DNA from: Morganella morganii_D
Lineage (GTDB): Bacteria > Pseudomonadota > Gammaproteobacteria > Enterobacterales > Enterobacteriaceae
Assembly: GCA_044772875.1 (NCBI GenBank)
Contig: CP173058.1
Span: forward strand, 1,302,001-1,366,000
DNA: 64,000 bases
Direction: 5' to 3'
The notes under the pieces are model-generated. The model was not told the origin of the DNA and made no database searches. It was given only the letters and a program-made list of their open reading frames with translations. Numbering within the stretch: the first letter of the stretch is position 1; each line of letters begins with the position of its first letter. This document shows positions 27,006 to 35,612 of the stretch, in pieces. Position numbers and translations under genes: made by a program.

Positions 27006-27719
27006 ATGTTTCTTCATGCGTTACGCCATCGTGCCTGTGATTCACAGGAAGGGCGTCAGCGTCGCGGGGGCCATGGCGGCCGTCACGGTGAACACCGCAG
27101 CCAGTGCTGCCATAGTGATCACCACGAACATGACGGGCAACATGAACACTGTTGTCACGGCGGCCATGATCATGAGCATCACGGACCCGATTGCCGCGAA
27201 GGGCGTCATCGTGGTCGCGGGAAAGGCCTGCGCCGTCTGCTTGACCATGGTGATCTGCGCATTATGATGCTGGCCAATCTTAATCAGAAACCGAGTCACG
27301 GTTATGAGTTAATCAAATCTATCGGTCAGCTGACTTCCGGTCTGTATACACCAAGTCCGGGCGTGATTTACCCGACACTGACACTGCTTGAAGACCAGCA
27401 GCTGATTGTGGCGGAAAACACCGGAAACGGCCGTAAAAGCTATAGCCTGACACCGGAAGGCAAAATGCATCTGGAAGAAAACGCGGATGTTCTGGAACAG
27501 ATAGCACAACGTTTACAGGACACCAAATCCTTCCGCCGCGGTTCTCTGTTATCCGATGAAATTGAACAGGCTCTGGGGAATTTACGGGCACTGCTGCGCC
27601 ATAAACTGGTCACCAGTGAACTGGACGAAATCAAGCTCGGGCAGATTGCTGACATTCTTAATGATGCAGTCCGGAAAATAGAAGCGGTTAACGACGCACT
27701 CAGCAAAGAAGAGGAATAA
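27006..27719 (+). CDS. yqjI: YqjI-type PadR regulator with metal-binding His/Cys-rich N-terminus
   Basis: 237 residues from the ATG at 27006 (AAAAGGAA 6 bp upstream). Residues 17-75 are extraordinarily rich in His, Gly, Cys and Arg (CCHSDHHEHDGQHEHCCHGG), a likely nickel/transition-metal sensor like E. coli YqjI. The PadR winged helix follows: KPSHGYELIKSIGQLT and YTPSPGVIYPTLTLLEDQQLI. The C-terminal helix dimerises. In E. coli, YqjI represses itself and the ferric reductase yqjH under iron and is relieved by nickel; no yqjH lies here. Confidence 0.88.
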   Translation: MFLHALRHRACDSQEGRQRRGGHGGRHGEHRSQCCHSDHHEHDGQHEHCCHGGHDHEHHGPDCREGRHRGRGKGLRRLLDHGDLRIMMLANLNQKPSHGYELIKSIGQLTSGLYTPSPGVIYPTLTLLEDQQLIVAENTGNGRKSYSLTPEGKMHLEENADVLEQIAQRLQDTKSFRRGSLLSDEIEQALGNLRALLRHKLVTSELDEIKLGQIADILNDAVRKIEAVNDALSKEEE

Positions 27720-27720
27720 C

Positions 27721-27885
27721 ATGGCGGAAAACACCACCTCCGGCAAAATCCCGCCGGAAAAACCGGTTCAGGATGAAAAACAGGAAGCGGTGAACACCGG
27801 CAGACCTGCAGATAAGTCGTGCCCCAGCTTACCGTTTTCCTATTTTCGCCGCGCCTTGCGCAATAAGGTCGGCAAACACGAATAA
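27721..27885 (+). CDS. Small protein, 54 aa, coupled to yqjI
   Basis: The ATG is one base after the yqjI stop, so translation is probably coupled. The 54-residue product begins MAENTTSGKIPPEKPV and ends FRRALRNKVGKHE: a disordered, Pro/Glu/Lys-rich first half, then a short basic tail. Not recognised. An inverted repeat CCGGGGCGCA/TGCGCCCGG (27886-27910) follows directly, as expected at an operon end. Confidence 0.5.
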   Translation: MAENTTSGKIPPEKPVQDEKQEAVNTGRPADKSCPSLPFSYFRRALRNKVGKHE

Positions 27886-27921
27886 CCGGGGCGCAGAGAA
27901 TGCGCCCGGGTCGTGAAAAAA

Positions 27922-29094
27922 TCAGCGTGATTTCAGCGCGTGAATTAATTTATCCATGCCTGCGGCAAGTTTATCACGCGGGCATCCGGCATTGAGGCGC
28001 AAAAATCCGCGTCCTTCCTCTCCGTAGGTATATCCCGGCATGATCGCCACTTTTTCCTGTGTGATCAGGGTATGTTGCAGGTCATTATCATCAATACCGA
28101 GCGGGTTCAGATCGATCCACGCCAGATACGTGGATTCCGGCACCAGCCAGTTCAGCTCCGGAAATTCAGCATCCAGCCGCTGCTTTATATAATCCAGATT
28201 AGCGAAGAGATAATTACGCAGTTCATCAAGCCACGGCGCACCTTCCCGGTAGGCGGCAATATGTGCGATAACCGCCAGCACAGCAGGGGAAGAAAGTCCG
28301 TCACAGGCTTTCAGCTGACGGAAATAGGCTTCACGGGAGTCTGCGTCTGAGATCAGCCCGTAAGCGCCGGTCAGTGCCGGAATATTGAAAGATTTGGATG
28401 CAGAGGTAAACAACGCCCATTTCCCGCGCCCGGTTTCGGACCACGGTGTATGCCGATGTGGTGTACGGCACAGATCCATATGAATTTCATCACTGATCAC
28501 CCGCACATTATGCCGTTCGCACAGTTCTGCCATAGTGGTCAGTTCATCGCGGGTCCAGACTTTTCCGGTTGGGTTATGCGGGCTGCACAGCAGCAGAATC
28601 CGGGTTTCAGGCCGTGCAAGCAGGGATTCCAGCTCATTCATATCACACCACCAGCCATCTGCTGTTTTTTGCAGCAGGCAGGGAACGACAGTGCGCTGAT
28701 TACCGGTAATCGTTTTATAAAATGCATCATAGGCCGGGGTATGTACCACCACACCGTCACCGGGCTGTGACCACATACGGATCATCTGACTGACCATGTA
28801 GATCACCGACGGCCCGTACACCAGTGTCTGAGTATCAATTTGTGTCTGAAAACGGGATGAAAACCAGTGTGCGATGGCGCTGAGAAAATCGTGGTGTTGC
28901 CAGCGGCTGTAGCCAAACACGCCGTGCGCTGTACGTTCTGAAATCGCTTTCAGGATCACCGGTGCGGTGACAAAATCCATATCTGAGATAGTAAAAGGCA
29001 GTAAATCCGCCTGACCAAAGCGATCCTGCACAAAATCCCATTGGGTACAGTAGGTGCCGCGGCGGTCAACCGGAACAGAAAAGAGAGAGGACAT
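27922..29094 (-). CDS. malY: MalY: PLP-dependent cystathionine beta-lyase / maltose regulon modulator
   Basis: 390 residues (E. coli MalY 390). Aminotransferase fold I with the cofactor lysine in FTSASKSFNIPAL, LLCSPHNPTGKVWT and ISDEIHMDL. Enzymatically it is a C-S beta-lyase; in E. coli it also binds MalT and damps the maltose regulon. It follows malX, but a terminator-like hairpin lies between them here. Confidence 0.95.
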   Translation of the reverse strand: MSSLFSVPVDRRGTYCTQWDFVQDRFGQADLLPFTISDMDFVTAPVILKAISERTAHGVFGYSRWQHHDFLSAIAHWFSSRFQTQIDTQTLVYGPSVIYMVSQMIRMWSQPGDGVVVHTPAYDAFYKTITGNQRTVVPCLLQKTADGWWCDMNELESLLARPETRILLLCSPHNPTGKVWTRDELTTMAELCERHNVRVISDEIHMDLCRTPHRHTPWSETGRGKWALFTSASKSFNIPALTGAYGLISDADSREAYFRQLKACDGLSSPAVLAVIAHIAAYREGAPWLDELRNYLFANLDYIKQRLDAEFPELNWLVPESTYLAWIDLNPLGIDDNDLQHTLITQEKVAIMPGYTYGEEGRGFLRLNAGCPRDKLAAGMDKLIHALKSR

Positions 29095-29108
29095 AGTTTC
29101 TCCGGAAA

Positions 29109-29136
29109 GAAAAACCGCACTGTCAGGCAGTGCGGT
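29109..29136 (-). terminator. Intercistronic terminator between malX and malY
   Basis: ACCGCACTG-CCTGA-CAGTGCGGT followed by TTTTTC on the minus strand, just after malX and before malY. It should reduce malY relative to malX. Confidence 0.7.
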
Positions 29137-29144
29137 GTAAGTTA

Positions 29145-30761
29145 TCAGGCTTTTTGCGGCTCCGGCTGAGCGGAGTCGGATACGGATTTCATCAGCTTTT
29201 CCAGTTCATCTTTGACAGACTGAACCTGCGGGCCGATAACCACCTGCAAATTATGCTCATTCAGATGGACGACCCCGATCGCACGCAATGCTTTGAGTTG
29301 CGCATCATCCACTTTACTCATGTCCTGTACAGACATCCGCAGACGGGTGATACAGTTATCCAGTGAAATAATGTTCTCTTTGCCACCCAGCGCCGCCAGA
29401 ATAGCGGGGACGTCGTAGCCGGATTTCCCTGCTGAACTGCCGGTTGCCGGTGCGCTTTCTTTGGTATCCGTATCGCGGCCCGGGGTTTTGATATTAAAGC
29501 GGGTAATGGCGAACCGGAAAATCGCATAGTAAGAAGCAAACCAGATAAAGGCCACAACCGGTACCATGTACCATTTGGTCTGGATGCCGTGGAGGATCCC
29601 GAAGACCACAAAGTCAATCAGGTTACCGTCAGTGTTACCGATAGTGACGCCGGTAATGGCCATTACGGTAAAGCCGAGTCCGGTCAGAATTGCATGGATC
29701 AGATACAGGAACGGCGCCACAAACAGGAACAGGAATTCCAGCGGCTCTGTTGTTCCGCCGATAACACAGGCGACCACACCGGAAATCAGTAATCCTTTAA
29801 TTTTATGACGGTTTTCAGGGTGAGCACAGTGATACATAGCTAATGCTGCACCCGGCAGGCCACCGAGGAAAGCCGGCATTTTGCCCTGAGACAGGAACTG
29901 AGTCGCGCTGGCTGCAAAGCCCTGAGTTTCCGGACAGGAGAGCTGAGCCTGGAAGATAGTCAGTGCACCGTTAACCGTATTACCGCACACTTCCATGGTG
30001 CCGCCCGCTTCAGTAAAGCGGATTAATGCCACCAGAATATGATGCAGTCCAAATGGCAGTAACAGCCGCTCACCGGAGCCGAAAATCATCGGCCCGAAAG
30101 CACCGGCGCTCTGAATCAGCTTACCCAATCCGTTGATACCCATGGCAAACCACGGCCAGATCAGCGGAACCAGCAGGCCGCACAGGCCAAGCACCAGGGT
30201 GGTGATAATCGGCACAAACCGGGTACCGCCGAAGAACGCCAGTGCATCCGGCAGGCGGATGGTATTGAAGCGTTCATGCAGCATATAAACAATAATACCG
30301 ACGATAACGGCACCCAGGATCCCGCTGTCGATAGACTGAATCCCCAGTACATCACGGATGTTATGGGCTTTCAGAATCGCCGGATCAGTAGTCGGCAAAA
30401 TATCGGCGGCAGTGAGATAGAAGTTAGTGGCAAGGTTAAAAACCGCAAAACCGACAAATCCGGCAAAGGCGGCTACGCCTTTGTTCTCACGCGCCAGTCC
30501 CAGCGGAATGGCGATAGCAAACATCACCGGCAGGAAACTAAAGGCAAATGAGCCTATTTTACTCATCCAGGTAAACAGTAACTGGAAGACTGTGTGATCC
30601 AGAAACGGCAGCAGTGTCAGTACATCCCGGCTGCTGAGGGAACTGCCGATGCCGAGGATGATCCCGCAGAACGAGAGCAGCGCGACAGGCAGCATAAAGG
30701 TTTTGCCCAGTCCCTGGAAAAACTCCCAGAGCGTGACTTTTTGTTTTGGTTGGCTACTCAT
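29145..30761 (-). CDS. malX: PTS system maltose/glucose-type EIICB component MalX
   Basis: 538 residues from the ATG at 30761 (AGGATA 6 bp upstream); E. coli MalX has 530. The N-terminal EIIC membrane domain carries GSGERLLLPFGLHHI and GGTTEPLEF (sugar-binding region). The C-terminal EIIB domain has the phosphorylated cysteine in ISLDNCITRLRM. It transports and phosphorylates a glucose/maltose-like sugar across the inner membrane. It is divergent from malI with two MalI operators between. Confidence 0.95.
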   Translation of the reverse strand: MSSQPKQKVTLWEFFQGLGKTFMLPVALLSFCGIILGIGSSLSSRDVLTLLPFLDHTVFQLLFTWMSKIGSFAFSFLPVMFAIAIPLGLARENKGVAAFAGFVGFAVFNLATNFYLTAADILPTTDPAILKAHNIRDVLGIQSIDSGILGAVIVGIIVYMLHERFNTIRLPDALAFFGGTRFVPIITTLVLGLCGLLVPLIWPWFAMGINGLGKLIQSAGAFGPMIFGSGERLLLPFGLHHILVALIRFTEAGGTMEVCGNTVNGALTIFQAQLSCPETQGFAASATQFLSQGKMPAFLGGLPGAALAMYHCAHPENRHKIKGLLISGVVACVIGGTTEPLEFLFLFVAPFLYLIHAILTGLGFTVMAITGVTIGNTDGNLIDFVVFGILHGIQTKWYMVPVVAFIWFASYYAIFRFAITRFNIKTPGRDTDTKESAPATGSSAGKSGYDVPAILAALGGKENIISLDNCITRLRMSVQDMSKVDDAQLKALRAIGVVHLNEHNLQVVIGPQVQSVKDELEKLMKSVSDSAQPEPQKA

Positions 30762-30806
30762 ACGGTATCCTGTAAATGTCAGTATGGTGTTGTGAAGGTA
30801 AAATAA

Positions 30807-30822
30807 GATAAAACGTTTTACC
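30807..30822. promoter_or_regulatory. MalI operator, malX-proximal
   Basis: GATAAAACGTTTTACC differs by one base from the perfect palindrome at 30886 and lies 46 bp upstream of malX. Confidence 0.85.
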
Positions 30823-30885
30823 AAATTATAATAGTTGCCCGATCACAAAAAATAAACATGACACAGCAACCATATTTCGGAAATA

Positions 30886-30901
30886 GATAAAACGTTTTAT
30901 C
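30886..30901. promoter_or_regulatory. MalI operator, malI-proximal
   Basis: GATAAAACGTTTTATC is a perfect 16-bp palindrome, the known MalI operator sequence of E. coli, 55 bp upstream of the malI start. Confidence 0.92.
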
Positions 30902-30956
30902 GGATTTTGTGTAAAATCCGGTGCAGTATCCTGAGCATAAGGAAGTATCCGGCGTT

Positions 30957-31985
30957 ATGAATCTCAGAAAAGTCACGATAGTTGATGTGGCGCAGCAGGC
31001 TGGCGTATCCGTGACCACAGTGTCTCTGGTGCTCAGCGGAAAAGGACGGATTTCGCGGAAAACCGCGGATAAAGTCAACGCGGCAATTGAAGAGCTGGGG
31101 TATGTCCGCAACCAGCAGGCCGCGACATTGCGGGATAACATTTCCAATGTGATTGGTCTGATTGTTAAAGATATTACTGAACCATTCTATGCGGAAGTCG
31201 CCGCCGGTGTCAGTGAATATGCGGAAACACAGGGCAAGCAGGTCTTTCTGACTCAGTGCGGCAATTCCGCTGCCGGGTTTGTCCGCTCGCTGGACAGTCT
31301 GATCCGCTACGGCGTGGATGGTGTGATTGCCGGCGGCGGAAAATTTCTCACTAATGAAGTGGTTGAGCGGGTAAATCATTATCAGATCCCGATGGTGTGT
31401 GCTGCCCGGGCCAGTGAGTTCACGGGTATTGATGTTGTCCGCCCGGATAATGCATCTGCCGCCAGAATGGCAACAGAATACCTGATCAAAAACGGTCACC
31501 GGCAGATTGCCTATTTCGGCGGTGAAAGTGATTCACTCACCCGCGCCGAGCGGGTCGGCGGCTACTGTTCTACACTGGTGCAGTACGGGCTGCCGTTCCG
31601 CACTGAGTGGATTGTGGAAACCGATAACAAACAGCAGAATATCATCCGCCTGGTCTCCGAATTTATGTATCAGTATCCCAAAGTCAGTGCGATTGTCTGC
31701 CACAACACAGGTACGGCGCTGGGTGCTTATTTTGCCGCACTGAGCACTGGTAACACAGTCAGACAGGGTGATAACGAAAGTTATTTCACCCGGGAAATTG
31801 CCCTGGTGGGATTTGATGATATCGGTAGTGAAGCGCTGTATGACATCCCGGTAGCCTTTATCACCCAGCCGTCACGGGATGTGGGGCGCAGTGCTGCGAC
31901 CCGTCTGTTGCGGCGGATCGGCGGCGATAATTCCCCGCCGGCAAACGTGACACTGTCACCCGGATTGTCTCAGCTTAACGGATAA
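30957..31985 (+). CDS. malI: LacI-family repressor MalI
   Basis: 342 residues from the ATG at 30957; E. coli MalI also begins with KVTI-(x)-DVA. N-terminal helix-turn-helix IVDVAQQAGVSVTTVSLVLSGKGR, hinge, then a periplasmic-binding-protein-like effector domain (IGLIVKDITEPFYAEV.., ALVGFDDIGSEALYDIP). It represses malXY and itself at the two GATAAAACGTTTTATC sites. The inducer is not known. Confidence 0.95.
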   Translation: MNLRKVTIVDVAQQAGVSVTTVSLVLSGKGRISRKTADKVNAAIEELGYVRNQQAATLRDNISNVIGLIVKDITEPFYAEVAAGVSEYAETQGKQVFLTQCGNSAAGFVRSLDSLIRYGVDGVIAGGGKFLTNEVVERVNHYQIPMVCAARASEFTGIDVVRPDNASAARMATEYLIKNGHRQIAYFGGESDSLTRAERVGGYCSTLVQYGLPFRTEWIVETDNKQQNIIRLVSEFMYQYPKVSAIVCHNTGTALGAYFAALSTGNTVRQGDNESYFTREIALVGFDDIGSEALYDIPVAFITQPSRDVGRSAATRLLRRIGGDNSPPANVTLSPGLSQLNG

Positions 31986-32152
31986 TTATCATGCAAAAGA
32001 CGTTTTCCGGTCTGTTGTTTCTGACTTTATACCCGGGCCGGACACGTTTTCATCCGGATTTTTTTCTGATTCAGGGCAAATGCCCTGGAGACCCCCGGAA
32101 TCTCCGGTTACTGTGGTTCATTCCGTTATAAAAGACGTATGCAGGAGTTGCC
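31986..32152 (+). promoter_or_regulatory. Structured leader upstream of the SAH hydrolase gene
   Basis: 167 bp with consecutive inverted repeats: TCCGG/CCGGA around 32038-32060, AGGGCAAATGCCCT (32075-32088), and GGAGA-N-TCTCC (32090-32107) ending in CCGG. No known SAH- or SAM-riboswitch core was recognised. It probably contains the ahcY promoter and a folded 5' leader. Confidence 0.35.
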
Positions 32153-33400
32153 ATGGTCACCAGTATTTATAAAGATCTCTCATCAGCACCGCAGGGTGAG
32201 CAAAAAATTTCCTGGGTCCGCGCCCATATGCCGCTGCTGCGCGCCCTGGAACAGCGTTTCACACAAGAACAGCCGTTTGCCGGAAAACGTATCGCGCTTT
32301 CTATCCATCTGGAAGCCAAAACTGCCTATCTGGCACGGGTTCTGGCCGCGGGCGGTGCTGAAGTGTCTGTGACCGGCAGTAATCCGATGTCCACCAAGGA
32401 CGATATCGTGGCAGCACTGGTTGTCAGCGGCATCCATACCTTTGCCATCCGCGGCGCGGATGCGCAAGCGTACCGCAACTTTGTGAAACAGACGCTGGCC
32501 TGCGAACCGCACATTGTTATCGATGACGGCGGTGATCTGGTGCATGAGCTGCACAGCCTGTACCCGGAATATGCAAAACACACGATCGGTGCCTGTGAAG
32601 AGACCACCACCGGTGTTCTGCGCGCAGTTGCCCGAGAGAAAAGCGGTGCACTGAATTTCCCGGTTCTGTCTATTAACGGCGCACAATCCAAACACCTGTT
32701 TGATAACCGCTACGGCACCGGACAATCCACATTTGACGGCATTATGCGTACCACCAACCTGGTTATTGCCGGAAAAACCGTGGTAGTCGCCGGTTACGGC
32801 TGGTGTGGTAAAGGTTGTGCCATGCGGGCGAAAGGCCTGGGTGCGGAAGTGATTGTCACCGAAGTCGATCCGATAAAAGCCCTGGAAGCAAAAATGGACG
32901 GTTTCGCGGTAATGACCATGTCTGCCGCAGCACCGCTGGGTGATATCTTTATCACCGCCACCGGCTGCTGCGATGTGCTGACATCAGTGCATTTCAGCCT
33001 GATGAAAGAGGGCGCCATCATCAGTAATACCGGACATTTTGAAGATGAAATCAGCCTGACCGACCTTCGTCATTTAAGTGACAATGTCACAATAGCCCGT
33101 GAAAATATCGAAGGTTACACTTTGAAAAATGGCCGCACGCTCTATCTGTTAGGTTGTGGTGCGCTGGTTAATATCGCCTGTGCAGACGGGCATCCGGCAG
33201 AAATTATGGATATGAGTTTCGCACTTCAGGCGCTGAGTGCCGAATATCTGCTCAGCCATGACCTTGAAGCGAAAGTCTATGATGTCAGTAATGAGATTGA
33301 CCGCGAAGTGGCCGCACTGAAATTACAGGATATGGGGGTTTCACTCGATAATCTGACCACAAAACAGCAGCAGTATCTGAATGGTTACGAACTGAAGTAA
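32153..33400 (+). CDS. ahcY: S-adenosylhomocysteine hydrolase, Thermotoga/archaeal-like
   Basis: 415-residue NAD-dependent enzyme hydrolysing S-adenosylhomocysteine (or S-inosylhomocysteine in some archaea) to homocysteine plus nucleoside. Visible: SIHLEAKTAYLARVLAAGGAEV, GACEETTTGVLR, NGAQSKHLFDNRYGTGQS, NAD motif VAGYGWCGKGCAMRAKGLG, TGHFEDEI. The GYGWCGKG loop (rather than GYGDVGKG), 415-residue length and absence of a C-terminal KYRY tail point to the Thermotoga/archaeal branch. Most Enterobacterales use Pfs and LuxS instead, so this is probably horizontally acquired. GGAG lies 7 bp upstream. A GGGCTGC/GCAGCCC hairpin follows at 33407-33437. Confidence 0.92.
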   Translation: MVTSIYKDLSSAPQGEQKISWVRAHMPLLRALEQRFTQEQPFAGKRIALSIHLEAKTAYLARVLAAGGAEVSVTGSNPMSTKDDIVAALVVSGIHTFAIRGADAQAYRNFVKQTLACEPHIVIDDGGDLVHELHSLYPEYAKHTIGACEETTTGVLRAVAREKSGALNFPVLSINGAQSKHLFDNRYGTGQSTFDGIMRTTNLVIAGKTVVVAGYGWCGKGCAMRAKGLGAEVIVTEVDPIKALEAKMDGFAVMTMSAAAPLGDIFITATGCCDVLTSVHFSLMKEGAIISNTGHFEDEISLTDLRHLSDNVTIARENIEGYTLKNGRTLYLLGCGALVNIACADGHPAEIMDMSFALQALSAEYLLSHDLEAKVYDVSNEIDREVAALKLQDMGVSLDNLTTKQQQYLNGYELK

Positions 33401-33520
33401 TCCGGTTTACGGGCTGCCGGTAAGCTGCAGCCCGTAAAAACCTGTTCTTACCGGTTCAAACCTGTTGTTGAGCATGCTAACGTTTACTCACTGGTTATCC
33501 CGTCTGACAGATACCGCCAA

Positions 33521-34177
33521 ATGCAAAACACTACCCCATTCCGTGAATTATGGCTGAAATTCAGCGAAGAAGAGCTGCTGCCCGAGGCAGACGGTCTGTT
33601 TCGTGATGCCCCGGAGGTTGTCAGAAACAGCGTGACCACACTGCATATTTATAACGGACAAAACCTGATTTGCCAGGGCGATCCGGCTCAGGCGGTCTAT
33701 ATCATTCTGGACGGCGAGTTTATTGTTAATAAGCAGGCGGAGAATGGTAAACAAGTCGGGCTGACATTTTGTTACCGTGGTGAATTTCTCGGGGAAATGG
33801 AAGCGATTTGTCAGCAGGCGTATCGCTATGATGTGATTGCGCTGTCAGACTGCCGTGTACTGCGGATGCCGGCTACGGCATTTCTGACTTGGCTGTCACA
33901 GGATCACCGGTTATCTCTGCTGCTTAACCGCCAGCTGGCAAAACGCTGTCTTATCAACGGTGAACAGCGGTTGATGAATGCGGTTGATTCCATCGAAAAT
34001 AATCTGATTTATATGCTGACACAAATCAGCGGCCATCAGATCCATCTTCCCCGTGACATGCTGGCCAGCATTCTCGGCACTTCCCGGCGTCATACCGACA
34101 AAGTTCTTCTGCGTCTGAAAACACAGGGAAAAATAACCCTCAGTGAAGGTGTGATCGGGCTGGTAAAACCGGATTGA
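33521..34177 (+). CDS. Crp/Fnr-family regulator (no Fe-S ligands)
   Basis: 218 residues: cyclic-nucleotide-binding-like barrel (GQNLICQGDPAQAVYIILDGEFIV, YRGEFLGEMEAI), dimer helix near 130-150, and a C-terminal winged helix LPRDMLASILGTSRRHTDKVLLRLKTQG. Recognition-helix residues (SRRHTDKV) differ from FNR's E--SR, so it reads a different site. It stands between ahcY and a threonine aldolase, each monocistronic by spacing. It is similar in size to E. coli YeiL but not clearly the orthologue. Effector and targets unknown. Confidence 0.8.
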   Translation: MQNTTPFRELWLKFSEEELLPEADGLFRDAPEVVRNSVTTLHIYNGQNLICQGDPAQAVYIILDGEFIVNKQAENGKQVGLTFCYRGEFLGEMEAICQQAYRYDVIALSDCRVLRMPATAFLTWLSQDHRLSLLLNRQLAKRCLINGEQRLMNAVDSIENNLIYMLTQISGHQIHLPRDMLASILGTSRRHTDKVLLRLKTQGKITLSEGVIGLVKPD

Positions 34178-34246
34178 TCTGCGAACCGTGCCATTGTGCA
34201 CCGGTAAGTATAAGCATAGTATTACTGCACACTATCGGAGGAGCAT

Positions 34247-35272
34247 ATGTACCGTTTTCAGAATGATTATAACGAAGTTGCGCATCCGGCTGTTTTAAAA
34301 GCCATTACTGACACAACAGGCCACCGCCATGACGGTTACGGCACGGACATCTTATGCGGTGACGCTGCCGCACTGATTAAACAGCGGATTGGTCAGCCAC
34401 AGGCTGATATCCATTTCTTTAACGGCGGGACAATCACCAACCTGACCGCGATTTCCCATTTTTTACGCCCGCATCAGGCTGTGATCTCCGTCAGCACCGG
34501 TCACATTGCCACCCATGAAACCGGGGCAATTGAAGCGACCGGGCATAAAGTTATCACTGTATTTTCCCCTGATGGCAAACTGACACCCGATCATCTTAAA
34601 CAGGTCATTGCCGAACATAATGATGAGCACTGGGTACAGCCGAAACTGGTCTATATTACCAATTCCACCGAAATTGGTACGGTATACCGCAAAGCGGAGT
34701 TACAGGCACTGCGCTGTTTCTGTGATGAGCACGGTTTATGGCTCTATCTTGACGGGGCACGCCTGGCATCAGGCCTGATGTCCGCACAAAGTGACCTGAC
34801 GATTGAAGATATTGCGGCACTGACAGACGCTTTCTATATCGGTGGTACCAAAATCGGCGCGATTGCGGCGGAAGCACTGGTGATCAATAACCCGGCGCTG
34901 AAAGATGATTTCCGGTTCAGTATTAAACAGAAGGGCGCTCTTCAGGCAAAGGGCTGGTTGCTGGGCGCTCAGTTCCTGGCGCTGTTTACGGACGACCTCT
35001 ATTTTTCATTAGGCAAACACCTCAACAGCATGGCCGGACAACTGGCAGCATTCTTTACGGAACAGGGTTTTACCTTCCTCGCCCCACCGGAATCCAATCA
35101 GGTCTTTGTTATTTTGCCTTCTGCACTGGCAGAAAAGCTGAAAGAACAATTTGTTTTCCATGAAACGCTGTTGCAGGAACCGGGAAAGTCCTGTCTTCGT
35201 CTGTGTACCTCATGGGCAACCACACAGCATGACATCGATGATTTTAAACAGACATTTTTATCATTAATCTGA
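34247..35272 (+). CDS. Low-specificity threonine aldolase family PLP enzyme
   Basis: 341-residue fold-type I beta-eliminating lyase that cleaves L-threonine/allo-threonine to glycine and acetaldehyde. Start FQNDYNEVAHPAVLKAI; DGYGTDILCGDAAALI; HIATHETGAIEATGHKV; ITNSTEIGTVY; LDGARLASGLM; and the PLP lysine in YIGGTKIGAIAAEALV. GGAGGAG sits just upstream of the ATG. Good family match but only moderate to E. coli LtaE, so it may be a different subgroup of the family. Confidence 0.88.
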   Translation: MYRFQNDYNEVAHPAVLKAITDTTGHRHDGYGTDILCGDAAALIKQRIGQPQADIHFFNGGTITNLTAISHFLRPHQAVISVSTGHIATHETGAIEATGHKVITVFSPDGKLTPDHLKQVIAEHNDEHWVQPKLVYITNSTEIGTVYRKAELQALRCFCDEHGLWLYLDGARLASGLMSAQSDLTIEDIAALTDAFYIGGTKIGAIAAEALVINNPALKDDFRFSIKQKGALQAKGWLLGAQFLALFTDDLYFSLGKHLNSMAGQLAAFFTEQGFTFLAPPESNQVFVILPSALAEKLKEQFVFHETLLQEPGKSCLRLCTSWATTQHDIDDFKQTFLSLI

Positions 35273-35297
35273 ATGCACGGATAATTTCCGGACTGAT

Positions 35298-35335
35298 AAA
35301 ACCACGCTGCAAAGAAAATACAGCGTGGTTTTTTA
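35298..35335 (+). terminator. Intrinsic terminator of the aldolase gene
   Basis: AAACCACGCTG pairs with CAGCGTGGTTT and TTTTT follows on the plus strand, 25 bp after the stop. Confidence 0.9.
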
Positions 35336-35522
35336 TATTCAATATTATGGATATTATCTATTTCATAATTATCTTAGCTTATTTCCGTGATTTTTATTCA
35401 GAAAAATGACATGAACTAAAAAAAGTGTTTTTTAATTTTAAATTTTATTTTAGGGTTTAATAGCAATCTGAGTACACAGTGCATACATTAATATATCTTT
35501 TTATTAATAAGGAAGTGAAGTA
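35336..35522 (+). promoter_or_regulatory. AT-rich promoter region of the RiPP-like cassette
   Basis: About 190 bp of very AT-rich DNA, markedly different from the 50% GC flanks, ending with AAGGAAGTGAAGTA before the ATG at 35523. A promoter must lie here but no -35/-10 pair is convincing. Confidence 0.4.
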
Positions 35523-35594
35523 ATGAAAAAACTAGATAAAAGTAAATTACTGAAAATAAAATCACCATTATCAGGATGGTCATTCAGTAAATAA
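35523..35594 (+). CDS. Candidate RiPP precursor peptide, 23 aa
   Basis: Twenty-three codons with a good AAGGAAGTGAAGTA ribosome site. The peptide starts MKKLDKSKLL and ends SGWSFSK: a lysine-rich leader-like first half (five Lys in the first eleven residues), a KSPLSG turn, then a short aromatic/serine core with W19, S20, F21, S22, K23. It is the first gene before a peptide-modifying HExxH protein and an MFS exporter, all co-directional. It is too short for ordinary gene callers. The ATG, codon use and spacing support translation; the assignment as a precursor is inference. Confidence 0.6.
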   Translation: MKKLDKSKLLKIKSPLSGWSFSK

Positions 35595-35612
35595 TACAGG
35601 AATTAACTAATT

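Noticed and set aside
31986..32152. SAH or SAM riboswitch in front of ahcY
   Set aside because: The stems are present but no conserved SAH/SAM riboswitch core sequence is visible.
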